Positions 11,384-23,831 are shown, counted from the stretch's first letter. The stretch: 64,000 nt of DNA from Ephydatia muelleri (GCA_013339895.1 JABACO010000025.1:654500-718499), one strand, 5' to 3'. Notes: generated by a model not told the origin, from the sequence alone. Translations and numbers: made by a program.

Positions 11384-11626
11384 CTTGATGAAGGAATTTA
11401 CTAAACATGAAGTGGAGATACTCGTGAATTTCACTCTGCAGTGTAAAATTGGAGCAGGGTGCGCCTAAGAGCACAGAGCGATAATTGGTTTCACACCAAA
11501 AACTGGAGGGTATGATAACTGCAATCTCAAAGCAGTTGTTCTTACATCTCAGTACACAATTGTCACTACTAAACTGCACATGTCTGCTTCTCTCTTGGTC
11601 AGGATTGCCATCTAGGCATTTAATAA

Positions 11627-12330
11627 CATTAAAGTGCAAACTGAGCCCTCAGCTGTGGGTTGGATGCAAATGTCTGATGTGATGTCCTCAGGAGCACTAG
11701 CAGCAAGTGAAGCAGGTACATGTATTCCCAACACTAATTACATATTCTTATGACTGAAAACATGACTTGTTGACTTGAGATGGTGAGTACACATATTACA
11801 TGACCATGAATATACTTGTGATGTTTACAGTGCACCTGGGTGTGGTTGCATAATTAATACATTCTGTATCCATGCAACTCTGTTGTACCTTTGGTATCCT
11901 GCATGAGCCAGAGGGGGATTACCCACATAACAATTTGTACCTAATGTCTTGCCATCTTTGTAAACAGAGTGCACATATTTTCCCCCTCTTGAATGCTTGG
12001 ATATTCGATGTATTTCGACGAGAGATGGTAGAGGTGTGTAGCTTATAGTGCATCTGGATTGGTGCGGCTCCAATCCTGCCTCCAACCTCATGTGAGGGGA
12101 ATGGAACTCAACAGTGAAAACATGGCTTTCTGTCCTACCGGTAAATCAGCAATCGTGGCTTTGCAATCCACAGCTTTCCATGATGCAATGTGTATCCGCT
12201 ACCATTGGCAACCACCACACCCACCAAGCCACTGTGTCTGTGGTGGTTCATGCAACACTGATCATGCACTCACCTGGCCAACAGGAACTGAGTGACGTTA
12301 TAGCTAACCTATTGACTAAGGTTGTATTGT
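11627..12330 (+). pseudogene. Retroelement relic: Cys/His C-terminal domain, copy 2
   Basis: Direct duplicate of 9130-9620. The best frame reads AIVALQSTAFHDAMCIRYHW, then a CVCGGSCNTDHALTWP zinc-like cluster, and nearby the RHNE-type block has become ELSDVIANLLTKV. The arrangement CxC...C...H matches the retroelement C-terminal domain better than copy 1. The upstream shared part includes GGATGCAAATGTCTGATGTG and ACTTGTTGACTTGAGATGG. No intact enzyme remains. Confidence 0.45.
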
Positions 12331-15300
12331 TATCTAGATTCTTAGACTGTATTTTGGTCCTAACAAAAGACAGCTCACAACTCGTACCATCGTAATCAAA
12401 GTGCATAGACCTTCATAAATCATGAAAGAAGTTGTATTCCTGATAAACCACATCAACCTAGAGGGTTTCCATTTAACGGGAATATGGTAAGACCAATGTA
12501 GCCAAAATAAGCTTTCGGCCTTCTTGGTTTGACAAGTGGCCCAGGCTTCACTATTGTGAAGACAATGACATAGTGTGTCATACTTGCCTCTTAGCAAAAT
12601 CAGAAAAGAAGCTTTTGTGGTCTTCAAATGCGTTCATATCAAGAGGTATTAGCAATTCGGAAGGAATGAAGTGATGATATTCATATTATTAATTATATTC
12701 ATATTATTAATCTGCATAATGGCGGCTACACTCCTTCCGTCGCCGCTGCATAAACATCACTTCTTTCACATGCATGTACATGTAGTAAATAGATAACACT
12801 AACTGCTAAATAAAGCTGCGCGACAAACCTCTTCAACCCCTACGCCTCCCTCTAATGTAGACGACCCCAGCTTTCTGTCTGCTACTGCATGCTCCCACGA
12901 GCCCTCAAAGAAACGAACATGTGAGCGTCGGATTGTAGAGCCTCGACAACCTGTTTCCCTCGTTGCATAGATCGCATACGTGAGCATCGGTACTTAGAAG
13001 TTGAATCCCTCCTTACTTGACTTCCATATATGGATGTACAGGTCAATCAATGTGTATACAACTGGTAAATGGTAAACCAATCAATAATCTGATGTGCTTG
13101 GAACAGGCCATGCAGGTATTCAGATTCCTATTATACGTGGCACGAAGTGGTTCCAATCTACCGGACCTGCGCACGAGCGGCAAAGAAATTCATGACCCGA
13201 ACGTGAAGCGTGAGCTTGATGACGTCAAAACAATGCAACACCTGTTTTGTAACCCCGCCCGTGCATATCGTTTAATTCGATATTCGGCAGCAAATGTAAC
13301 TATGTACATGTACCGAACACTTGGCACATATGCAACATGTAGAAAAAAGATACTTTCAGCGAAATATAAAATTTCCAGTACGCGCAATAGAAATTAAAGC
13401 TTGCGTTGAAATCTATGGCTGATTAAAAATTCAGCACCTTACAATTTCATGACAGATACTCCGATTCTCAGTGCCATGTGTAGAGGATCTAGAATATTGA
13501 CTCTTGAAAAATATGTGTTAGGTCCCTTTTCACAGAAACGATCCCTGTCATAGGTACATGCATACTATTATTTTTAAAACATTAAAGAAAATGCACTACA
13601 AGCAATACTACATACAAACATCAAGTCTACATGCAGTTCAACTAGAAGCAAGACTTCAAATTACCCATGGACCAACTCCCTCCCCGTGATGGCCTATGCC
13701 ACAGACCTCACCAAAGCCTGTTGCGGCGACTAGTAACCTTGATGGACAATGAAAATATAAGTTTAAAATTTAAAACACGGCTGTAACTTTCGGATGTGAT
13801 CATGCATGCATATGGCTAATAAACAAAACAACAGAAACAATAAGCCAAACCACAGATATAAGGCCAACCCCTAAACTACGCATGTCGCACAATAACTCCA
13901 CACCAGCTCACGACGCCGGTCAAAAAAAGCAGGTAAAAAGTATTAAACAAAATGCACAGCATTACCTTTTGATACTTTCCGAATGTCAGCTCTCGTTTCA
14001 TTGAAACCATTCAACCATCTCCCTGTACCCTCTGCTTCATTAGCAGTAGTAGTGATTTTATCAATGTCACTGTTCTACTAATAGCACTGCATTTGTTCAC
14101 TCATCGATTATCATTTGTAATGCTGGATACTGGTTTAAAATCCAACAAATATAGATAGATACTTTTTATAGGATTACACACTTGAGAGTATCAAATTGAA
14201 TAGGTTGCAACCAAGGTGCGCCTCTGGAGTTACTATCCTCATCCTCATCAAACTTTTGAACTCATGAGACAAAGAGTCATTACTAAGCCAGCCAAATAAG
14301 TTGTACCTAAATTTAGCTAGTGGCAGTGTTGAGCCTGTATTATTATTATTGCTATCCAGCATTGCCTAAGTCTTGTTATTTCTCACTATTTTGCATCCAT
14401 TTAAATTTTAAAAATAATAAATGAACTTCATTCACTTTGATTTCTAGTGATTTTAATATTCAAGTGTGTACATTATACATGCACAAAGATGATTTTTTCT
14501 GTGGAGGATGTTTGCATGCAAAAACTAACAATTGTTATAAACTCATGGAAACTGTTGTGCCTTGTACTAGTAGTATTGTCAGAACTAAGAAATGAGCTGA
14601 TAATTGAACAGCCTTGTAGAGAAACTGTAAAGCTGTGTAGGCCAGAACTCAAGCAAACACATGGAATTGGAGGGGGGGGGGGGAATAGACCAAGAAAGGA
14701 TGGTGAGGGTCAACTGAGACACATGCTGGTGCAACTGCTCTTGCATACTGTTGCAGCATTGCATGCCATTCAACCCATGATATATTTCTCAAAGGTCTAT
14801 TTCAAAGGGAATGCATGTCCACCTTGACATGCAGTCAATTGGAGTGGTGCTTGCATATCTGCTGCTGCACTTGCCATTTGGCATACATGGTGATGTAACT
14901 GTGTTGTCAAGTGCAACTAGCAAGCCTTCCTGCAACTACATGAGTCCGTCTGCTGGCCATGTATGGTGTCGTCACTAGTAAGACCAGGTAATAAAACCAC
15001 ATGCCCACCGAGATGGTGAGATGGTATTATTGAAAATAGCATCATGTAACTGGTTGTGGTGTACTGTCTCACAGTGAGTGCACATGTACGCACATGTGTA
15101 CTGCACATGCGTCTGTCCAGCAAAGTACATGATTGATACAACAGCCACCAGCAAATTTGACCATACAGTACATGCCCATACATTTAATGATACAGTATAA
15201 CACTGTTGAATTAAACCTCCAACCTGAAGACACCTCTTGGCATGGCATGAAACCCTAAGAGATATGGTACTGCATAAGGGGAGTGCTGCATGGTTTGCAC

Positions 15301-16434
15301 ACAAGCCATATAAATAGTTTCCCCAGCGTGTAACAAGAAACTGTAGGTAGACACATACATGTAGTTACACACATTTTCACATGTAACAAGTGTCCACATT
15401 CTATGCACTTGAGCAATATACTACTCTCCACAACAATGGCATGTTAGGATCCTTCTCTTCTGAACAGCACATGTATGTCTGCACATGGATTGCCCCACAT
15501 GTTAATACATGGGCGTTACACTACTGATGACCACCACTGTCATGTGCAGGCATACACTCAGATACACAGCAAGGCAGCTGAAGTTTTATGTGCACAAATA
15601 CTTCTTTTACATGTTGCATACTTGTACATGTATTCTCTTTAAATTTATATTATGGTGACAATGTACCAAAATAAAAGCAGCTACATGTAATTGCTAAGTG
15701 AGGTCGGTTGTATTATGCATTGCCAACACATAATTTGCGTACATTTGAACCAATAGAAACAATTCAATAAGGATGTACAATATGTTGTACATGGCTCTGG
15801 GTAAATTGCTTAATAGCAACCCAGCGCATTAGCAAGAATGATATGGTTTTGAAGTGTGATAGCTTTCACTCTACATCAACTATACATGAAAGCACAATAC
15901 TAGAATTATAAATTGCTCCTGTCAGATAGACACACCTATAGTACAATGGACACCTTATCAGCACACTCTAATATGTTTCTACATGTACAGGTATAAGCTA
16001 AGCTGAAAACACTGTGTCAGTCTTCAAATGAAAATTTCCAGAATGATGGTCACCACTAGAAGACCTGCTGTTATGCTTATATTATGTGCCACTGTGACTG
16101 AAGAAGTGGACGTCACTAAAAATAGATATTTAGATTAGTTTTGCATCCACACACATGTATATGTCAACAACAAAAAAATGTAACGGGTAACGATGTATGC
16201 CAAGGAAATGATTGCCAAGCACACCAACATGTACCTGAATCTTTAAAATGAACATATACATGTAAATCAACAAATACACACCAATCATATTCTTTTTGAA
16301 CATAAAGGCCAAGTGCTAAATAAAAATGAAAGTGTGTGCAAGCTTGTGACACATTTCTGTATCAACTGAGTAATGCCAAAGATACTTCTGCATGTATGTA
16401 GAATATGTATGGTAGGTGTATATATGTTACTAAC
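12331..16434. other. Long non-coding stretch, no supported gene
   Basis: A plus-strand open frame at 13017-13397 (126 codons) and another at 14447-14827 have no recognisable domain and no splice context. I treat them as chance. An 11-G homopolymer-like run lies near 14672. AT-rich sequence with many TACATGTA words. This probably forms introns or intergenic space of the FN3 receptor gene. Confidence 0.4.
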
Positions 16435-16488
16435 CTGTTTTTGGAACTGTTGCTGAAGTCACAGGAGGTGGAGCTGTAGGTCCATTAG
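16435..16488 (-). CDS. Linker exon, copy 4 (NGPTAPPPVTS)
   Basis: Exactly 54 bp with acceptor TATAG before CTAATGGACC and donor GTTAGT. Phase 1 on both sides, encoding NGPTAPPPVTSATVPKTG. It lies 325 bp downstream of the intact FN3 exon on the same strand, so the two probably belong to one functional transcript. The motif NGP(A/T) is shared with the three linkers at 6.6, 7.7 and 10.9 kb. Confidence 0.6.
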
Positions 16489-16812
16489 CTATACAAGAGA
16501 ATTACTGGCAGTTATGACTACAGGCAGAACACACATCAAATAAAAAAAAAAATTATATAACAGGTAAAGTTCAATCACTGAATCGCCAGTGCCTAGTCAA
16601 TTTTGTGGGTTTTCAAAATGTCATCTAACTGTTGAGCAAATGTGTCAATCATGAACACCATTTTGATAGCAAACAAGTTATTCTTTAATTGGAAAGAGGT
16701 TGTATTTATTGTGACCTTGCTGACTTTGGCCACAACAAAGAATGTGCAGTATTTCCAAAGCTCAATATAATGCAATGGGTTGTCAAGAGTACATGCATGG
16801 ATGCACACTTAC

Positions 16813-17067
16813 AAGTCCTGTTTGAAATTGTTGCAGGACTACTGCTCTCAGCACAGTTGTTGATGGCCACCACTGAGACAGTGTAGACTGTGTTATTGGT
16901 CAGTCCAGTGAATGTGTACTGTTGTGCTCCAGTGGATGACTTGGTGTTGGCACTGTCATTGATATTGACATTGTAGCTGGTAGCAGTGGGAACAGATGTC
17001 CAGGTCACTGTTAGTTGGTCTGAATAGGTGCTGATCAGTGATGTAATGTTTGGAGTACTTGGAGGAG
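16813..17067 (-). CDS. Fibronectin type III domain exon, intact
   Basis: A 255-bp exon of 85 codons in symmetric phase 1, acceptor TATTGCAG and donor GTAAGT. It encodes a complete FN3 domain: PPSTPNITSL (strand A), the LTVTWTSV tryptophan strand, SYNVNINDS, YTFTGLTNNTVYTVSVVAIN with the FN3 tyrosine corner, and SSSPATISNRT. One FN3 domain per phase-1 exon is the usual shuffling unit in animal receptors. It sits upstream of linker copy 4 and downstream of the extracellular-type exon at 25396-25833. It would be part of an extracellular adhesion or receptor chain. Asn-x-Ser/Thr sites suggest N-glycosylation. Confidence 0.85.
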
Positions 17068-17546
17068 CTGCAATATTACAAAGGAAATTATACTTGCTAG
17101 AAGAGTGTGGAATAAGATCCCCCAGTTGATCCCTCACACCAAAATATATTTATAATTAAAACAAAGATATTTAATGTGCAATAGATTATCTTAAGTTGCA
17201 AATCAAACATTCATTGTGGAGTCATTGAATGGCAAGTGAAGAACAGTAAAACAAAGATGTGGCAAATAATCGCATCTGTTCTCAATATTCCTTCGGATTT
17301 ATAACTGTTTAATTACATGTCTATTGGGAAATAATTAACCTTGTCTGCTATTACATGTAGTGAGACAGCATATGAGGCACAGATGGAAAAATCTGTGCTT
17401 TTTGTTTTGACAAATTGGCAGACAAGCAGATGTGAAGCTCCACAATAATCATCACACTGCTTGTCCACCACAGGCCCCAATGGGGTAAGCACTTGTCCAC
17501 ATGGCGGTACAAAAAGCAATGTGGTGCATATATTAATGCAAGCATC

Positions 17547-17841
17547 AGCACATTGATCCTTTGTGCCCTCACCCCAGCAAGACATTGATCCCTAGTGCCC
17601 TCACCCCAGCAAGACATTGATCCCTAGTGTCCTCACCCCAGCAAGACATTGATCCCTAGTGCCCTCACCCCAGCAAGACATTGATCCCTAGTGCCCTCAC
17701 CCCAGCAAGACATTGATCCCTAGTGCCCTCACCCCAGCAAGACATTGATCCCTAGTGCCCTCACCCCAGCAAGACATTGATCCCTAGTGCCCTCACCCCA
17801 GCAAGACATTGATCCCTAGTGCCCTCACCCCAGCAAGACAT
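17547..17841. repeat. 32-bp minisatellite, about 9 copies
   Basis: Nearly perfect head-to-tail copies of a 32-bp unit containing AAGACATTGATCCCTAG and TGCCCTCACCCC. The first copy is more diverged. Not CRISPR: there are no unique spacers. Lies in a presumed intron of the FN3 receptor gene. Confidence 0.92.
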
Positions 17842-17877
17842 GAGGTAACAAGCATTGCCTCTACATGTATCTACAGA

Positions 17878-17991
17878 TGAGGCCAAACCCAGCCAGGTGT
17901 TTGTGCACTAAAACGTAAAGGGGGGGCAGATAGTATGTCACATACTGTACATGTTCCTGTGATATGCATTCAAGAGGGACTGCACTGCAAT
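17878..17991. repeat. Dispersed repeat, copy 1 (tyrosine-recombinase-linked)
   Basis: About 114 bp at high identity to 20698-20811 in direct orientation, including CAGGTGTTTGTGCACTAAAA and GTATGTCACATACTGTACAT. The second copy runs straight into tyrosine-recombinase coding sequence, so this one is probably a truncated copy of the same retroelement. Confidence 0.75.
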
Positions 17992-18745
17992 TGGCCATAA
18001 TGACCATAGTCTCTGTATACTCTACACCCTCACCTAGCAATACGACACAGCGTTCAGACAAGCCTCGAAACCTCTAGTGGGACATTCTTGAGGAGGACAT
18101 CTTTGGTCTTGTAAGAGACCTGTAACATTTTAGCACCCGGCAGAAACTGTGATCTGATTCTGTCAAGGACACCAGTCAACACAGCGATTGGACTGCTTAC
18201 CCCAGCTCTGGCCAAGAGATCCAACATGGCTCCAATCTAACTGCACCTTTTGCCCACAAGCACTGGGACTTAGGTTGTGGGGGTAACTCCCATCAAATAT
18301 CCTGTCCTTGCCCCGAGGCAAAACCCACCTGAGCACTCCAGCAAGCTCAACGTTTGAGTTAGAGCTACATAACCACCCTATCTAAGCCTGGGTTCCCTGG
18401 CTACTTAAAAGTATTGCCATTAGGCTATGGAGGCACACTTCAATATGGAGCATGCCACATCAGCAGCTCCCTTCATGATCCCATTCAGTGGCAGGAGTTG
18501 TTCTCCATCGTTGCAGCATCCTGCACACGAGGACACCTCTGATGAGGATGGTGCATTACTGTGCATTGTGATGCCATTGCAATAGTGCATGCCTGGTCTA
18601 ATCAGTCTGCCAAACAACTGGGTGGCTGGTCAATCATGGTACAAACTGTTCCTGGGCACTTACAATCCCTCCTATCTTATTGCTAATATTTTATTGGTTA
18701 AGTAGTGTTGCTATTGTCTAAATTGGTTAGACACTGTAACCATGT

Positions 18746-18846
18746 GATCTACATGATTAGAAATCCCCTGGGGCCCTGCCCTTAGTAGCACCCTCATCAC
18801 CGCTCGGGGATGCTACAGCCCAGCGGGGATTCTAAATCACGTAGAT
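18746..18846. repeat. Imperfect inverted repeat, about 100 bp
   Basis: Arms 18746-18775 and 18821-18846 pair through GATTAGAAATCCCC and GGGGATTCTAAATC. A nested GTAGCA/TGCTAC stem sits inside. Looks like a tiny non-autonomous element or an end-to-end rearranged terminus. Confidence 0.5.
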
Positions 18847-20697
18847 ACCTCGGTACCAGTGTTAAAGTGGCTGAAATTCTTTGCCCAGCAATGTCTCAAG
18901 GGTACAAGATGCCACTGACAAGGTTAGGGGAGATGAACCTGCATGAAAAGCATTGAGGAAGGAAGATTTAAAATGTTCTGCAAGCGACACAAAACCAGGT
19001 TACACAAGCGATATCGGTAAAAGGACTTCCAAGTCAGAGACTGGAATCCTTGCAACAGGAAGGTAGGCTTCACATCAGCAGACATGCATGGATGACAGCC
19101 ATGGGAAGCAATTCTTGAAGGTTTAGAATTCGTCAAGCTAATTACTTGAGTTGATAAGGCTGTAGTGAATGAGGCTGTAAGCTGGAGTTTGTCTCCTGCC
19201 AATGTTGGGTCTTATCACAAAAGGTACAAAGCTCTCCTACAACAGAGTCAGTTATTCTTCCTTGTGTAACAATTGCAAAACACAAAGATACATGATTGAT
19301 GACTACTGCAAGGTGTTTGAGAATCACTCCCAAAATTCTGGACAAGAAGATGAGGTGAAGTGAAGAGTTTTACAGCGGGGAGGCTAAATATACACTGGAA
19401 TGCGATCGAAAGGGTACTACCGATACAGACACCCAAAGGTATGGCGTACACGTACATGAACATGTAGCTACCGTACATACTGTTACCATTGATATTATGC
19501 TCTTACAACGCGATGTGTAACAATAATCGATGATGCACTAAGGTGATCATGTGGCACCTTGTGTCTATACACGTATGTGTATCTGTCAGATGTCTGTGCT
19601 TGTACCAAAAGTAACCCGTGCGTTGGTGTATAGTACATATCTAGGCCTACATATCTCATAAGGAATTAGTACTTTCAGATATAATGAGGACAGCTGTTTT
19701 TGCCATGTGGCTGTTATCATCACAATATAATTAATTGCTTCACTAGTCAACAGCATTCACGGGCAGAGATGCTAAGTTTATCAGGTGTTTGCTCCTAGTA
19801 TCAGCATAGGTTAAATGTGTTAAGCTTTTCACAGCATATGGTCATTAACATTCATTTCCACTCCAACTAATCTCTGCATGAGCCAAAGGATATCCTACTA
19901 AGGGAGTATAATTAAATGGTAGCCTTGAAAAGGTTATTTATTCTTCACACACTGCTAGGTTAGGTAAATGATGTCTATTGCAAGACCCATCACAGCACAA
20001 AATGTTTGTACCTAATCTGAAACATGCTGATGTCAGTAAAGTTAGTGCTGCATTGCTTAAAAAGGCTCTGAATGTGCATTGAAAATAAAGCAGTGGAATT
20101 TGTAGCACTACATTTGTCCTCTCCCTCCCCCCTCTTCTTATTCTTCTTGAACACACATTACTCGGGATAGGAACACTTTGAATGAATGAAACCCACGGCT
20201 GTAGGACAAGTCAGCATAATCACTTCCGTGATCAAATAATCTCAAGGCAATATATGTTGGTAGTTGTTTAGGAAACTAACAAATAAGAACTATGCTATAT
20301 ACATGTATATATAATGGTGATGTAATCGACATATGTCCTAATTCTGCTAATCACTGATGCTTCGATTGCTGTTGTTTTGACACTTTGTTATGGAAGTTGT
20401 TTTTCATAATGTCAGAGCCAAACAACAACAACGAACGAAATACCTCAAAAAACGTGACATGTCTGAGTAAGCAAGAGCATGCTATAAAGCAAGACCTGAA
20501 AAGAAACGGGCTGCTTAAAGGCAATGACAATGGCAAGTCCTGATCCTGCTCGCTTGCGATATGAGGAGGCTGAGTGTTACCCTGGAACACAAAAAAGGCC
20601 TTCAAACGAGCCCTACCATTAAGGTCACCCAAAGCTATGTACATGTAGCTACCTTATTTACTACACTTTGTAATACTGCACATTGAATACAATATAG
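18847..20697. other. No gene recognised
   Basis: Mostly AT-rich with no domain. Around 20470-20650 there is a stretch resembling 36030-36190 (shared GAAACGGGCTGCT-like words followed by a TACATGTA-rich part). It is probably a further dispersed repeat of the tyrosine-recombinase retroelement that follows. Confidence 0.35.
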
Positions 20698-20811
20698 GCA
20701 ATGCAGCCAAACCTAGCCAGGTGTTTGTGCACTAAAACATAAAGGTGGGCAGTTAGTATGTCACATACTGTACATGTTCTTGTGATATGCACACCAGGGA
20801 CTGCACTGCAA
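20698..20811. repeat. Dispersed repeat, copy 2
   Basis: Direct repeat of 17878-17991, differing at scattered positions. Its 3' end overlaps the beginning of the tyrosine-recombinase relic. Confidence 0.75.
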
Positions 20812-21075
20812 GCCTTTTTCGTCAATAGCAAAAAGGTACAGATTACCAAGAGCAAGTTTGTGGCCAAGGTGCGGGACGTGCTGAGATCAGCCGGGTACCC
20901 CGAGGATCAGTTTGTCAGTCAGTTTCCACATAGGTGCAGCAACTACCGCAGCAATGGCGGGGATCGAAGACTCGACGATCCAAACTCTCGGACGTTGGCA
21001 CAGCATAGCGTTCTTACGGTACATTTGCACCCCGCACGACCATCTAGCAACCATCACCACCGCATCTCTCGCTAA
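20758..21075 (+). pseudogene. Tyrosine recombinase C-terminal relic (DIRS- or Crypton-like)
   Basis: Plus-strand frame one reads TKSKFVAKVRDVLRSAGYPE. After a 1-nt shift the conserved recombinase block continues: IGAATTAAMAGIEDSTIQTL, then GRWHSIAFLRYI and a PHDHLATIT tail. In active relatives the block begins with an HSFR (HxxR) motif. Here the corresponding residues read VSFH, so the catalytic His and Arg are lost, while the terminal Tyr (FLRYI) remains. Such enzymes integrate DIRS or Crypton elements by site-specific recombination. No reverse transcriptase is found beside it, so DIRS versus Crypton is undecided. Clearly a dead fragment. Confidence 0.7.
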
Positions 21076-21797
21076 ACCCAACCCACTATAAAAGCTTTTA
21101 TCGCAATCCGACAGACCACAGCTTGTATATCATATGTGCAGGTGTATATTTCATCATAGCCCAATCACTAATGTTATGCAGTAGGCCATACAGTACATAG
21201 GAATTGTTTGGGGTGAGGAGACCTCGGTCTCTCCCTTGAGCAGAAATCTGGCACCGTATGACTGGGGCGGTGCCATCTCACCACACCCCCAAACAATGGT
21301 GCTAACCACGGAGGCCCGGGGCATGAACAATGATATACCCTAGTTACAAGTGCCATGCACAGACCGTTAGAAGGTTAAGCTAGATAGAACTTCAACATGC
21401 ACAGCGATTTTCTAATAAGTGGAAGTCAGCATACACACTTGTGGGAGTCTGAGCCTTAACTGTGCACATTAGTCGTGTTTGACAGGTAAGACAAATTGTT
21501 AATGATGAAATATTTTTAAACACTTGCTGACTAACGGTGGCACCTGTCCTAACCAATCTCTGCCACGGTCACCTCAGCTACATTGAAACCACTGAATCAT
21601 TGACATGCTAATGCACATCAGCCCTATCACACCATTGCAATAGTGGAGTAGCAGATGTGTAGTGAAGGGGGTGATACTTCTGACTTCAAATAAAGTACAC
21701 GCTCCTTGTTCTATATACAAATGTGGAATAAGAGTCAACTTGTGTGTCCTAGCCCCAGTAGTTATAAAATTGGAAAAATTTGGATGACCTTCCTTCC

Positions 21798-22097
21798 AAA
21801 GACGCTGCTTTTTTTTGGCTGCAATAATATTTAAAGGAAATGTAGAGCACTTTAAGGAGAATAGCCTCCATGAAACGTTGAGCTTTGGTAAGCAATGGTA
21901 GCGCTCTTCTCCACACATGAAGATACATGTATGCATCTACAATCATTTTCTAGATGTGTATCACATGTATGCATCTACAATCATTTTCTAGATGTGTATC
22001 TTCACGCAGGTCTACAAAAGCGCTATCCTCCTTAAGATGCTCTGCAAGTACTTTGGATACAGTTGCAGCCAAAAAAGCAGTATCTTTAATCTGTGGA
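21798..22097. repeat. Fold-back with tandem 38-bp centre
   Basis: Outer arms about 21798-21866 and 22022-22097 are diverged reverse complements (shared TTTTTTGGCTGCAA and TTAAGGAG). The centre holds two identical 38-bp units, 21925-21962 and 21963-22000, containing TGCATCTACAATCATTTTCT. Both arms can be translated into the same peptide pattern (AILLK...CSQKK), so an inverted duplication is more likely than chance. Confidence 0.6.
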
Positions 22098-22289
22098 AGT
22101 GTAACGAGCTGGTTAATCCAATAACCGGCTGCTTGCGCAGTTCCTTGGCGTCTGCCGACTATTCTAGAGCAGTGTCTTTGACAGGTCGTGTGACCTGCCT
22201 ATATTCTGTATGTATTTTTGTATATGTATCTCAGTCAGCTGTACCTGCATATTAAATCGCTGCTGCTACTATATCCTAATTACACTGGC

Positions 22290-23831
22290 GTAGTTGAGCT
22301 GTTACTCCTGCTGGAGGTATTCAGTGGCGAGTCTCAAAACTGGACTGAGTGGGCAGAGCATTTTGAGAGTGTAGTGACTGTAAATAAGTGGGACAGCGAC
22401 GACGATAAACTGAAGTGGCTCAAGGTACGGCTCACTGGCAAAGCGCGGACGGCCTTTCAAAAGCTCCCGGCAGACATTCGAAACAAATACGGTGAGTGTG
22501 TAAAGGTGTTAAAACTGCGTTTTGAACCCGACAGCAAGAAGCAGTTGTATGTGGCAGAACTTCACACCAGGGAGAGACATAGACGCACTCAGAGTGTTAG
22601 CCGATAAGGCCTACAGTGACCTGGAGGAAAAGGCACATGTACGGTTAGCTTTAACTCAGTTTTTGGCGCACATTGGAAACCCTCAGGTTGCATTTGGGGA
22701 AAAGCGCCCCGAGATGAGTGGTAGCCACAATAGAACTTGAGTCCTACCTCAACAGTTGCAGTAGTAGAGTGCAAGGAGGCGCCACTGCTGTCGCGTATGC
22801 AGCTACATCACACAGTACTGAGCCCATTTCGGAAGCATTAAAGCAACTTAATGGGAGACATGGAGAAGTTGGAAGTTTTGGTAGTAAGCAAAGACACACT
22901 AGCAAGCACAAACGAGAAAGTGAATCTAGTAGACCGACATGTTGGAATTGTGGGAAGAAGGGGCACATAGCTCACAAGTGTTGGAATCGTCAAAAGCAAC
23001 AGGGTCAGGGAAACTCCAACCCCTCGGCGGCATGGGCCTGCCACGAGGGGGAGGATATGTAAAGGCCCAAGAACTGCAAGAAGTTACGGTAACTGTACCT
23101 ACTCTGTCTGTCTCTAGTGTTGCTAGTTTTAGCGTGCATGGAATGATTGGTTCTATTTCCCTCTAACTCTGAACTCCTGGTGGACATGGGTGCAGCTGTC
23201 TCACTGCTGAATGCAAGTGTTTAATCAACCAGAGACTCATATCGGAGACTCATATCATGCTGCAATAATGGAGCGCAAAAAACATCATGGGTATTAATGG
23301 CACCCTGTTGTCTGTTAAGGGGTGTGTGCATACTTGCGTGCTTATTGGGGGTACTGAGTTTGAAGGGAGTTTTGTGGTGTCGGATGGTCTTGTGGTTGAT
23401 GCTATTGTGGGGCTGGACTTCATTCAAAAGCATAACTGTGTCATTGATTCAGAAAAAAATTTCTCAGTATCCCAGCTGTTAACCTGTCTATAGGGTTGCA
23501 TGATGTTCATGCTGCCAAAAACGTGCAGTCTGTTGGATTGGCAACAATTCAGAAAATACTGGTTTCTCCCGAAAGTGAAATGGAGTTGATGGTTAAGGCT
23601 GCAGGTAGTGTGACGGAAGGTGTGTGGATGGTAGAGAATAATTCAGCATCATTTCACGGGGTCATAGTAGCCAGAGCTGTTGCATGCCCTAAGGATGGGC
23701 TAATTCCCATTCGTGTAATTAATCCTCGCCACTGCAGTCTATCCCTGAAAAAAGGGGTGGAGCTCGCCAAGATGGAGATTATTGAACAGGACTGCATATC
23801 AACTGTTTCAGCTAGTGGGTCAAATTATTGA
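22290..23831 (+). pseudogene. Ty3-type gag-protease relic
   Basis: Three successive plus-strand frames carry gag (SGESQNWTEWAEHFESV ... KWLKVRLTGKARTAFQKLPA ... LRFEPDSKKQLY). A CCHC zinc knuckle follows at 22940-22981 (C-x2-C-x4-H-x4-C, CWNCGKKGHIAHKC), then a retropepsin-like region from about 23165. The protease active site would be DTGA in a live enzyme and reads DMGA here, followed shortly by a stop. Downstream GLDFIQKHNCVIDSE is the typical C-terminal protease strand region. Sequence ends near 23831 with no reverse transcriptase and no LTR recognised. A 5'-biased fragment lying within the presumed intron of the minus-strand receptor gene. Confidence 0.75.

Noticed and set aside
13017..13397. 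126-codon plus-strand gene
   Set aside because: No domain, no splice context and no similarity to anything recognised.
17547..17841. CRISPR-like regular repeat
   Set aside because: No unique spacers and a eukaryotic context. Plain minisatellite.
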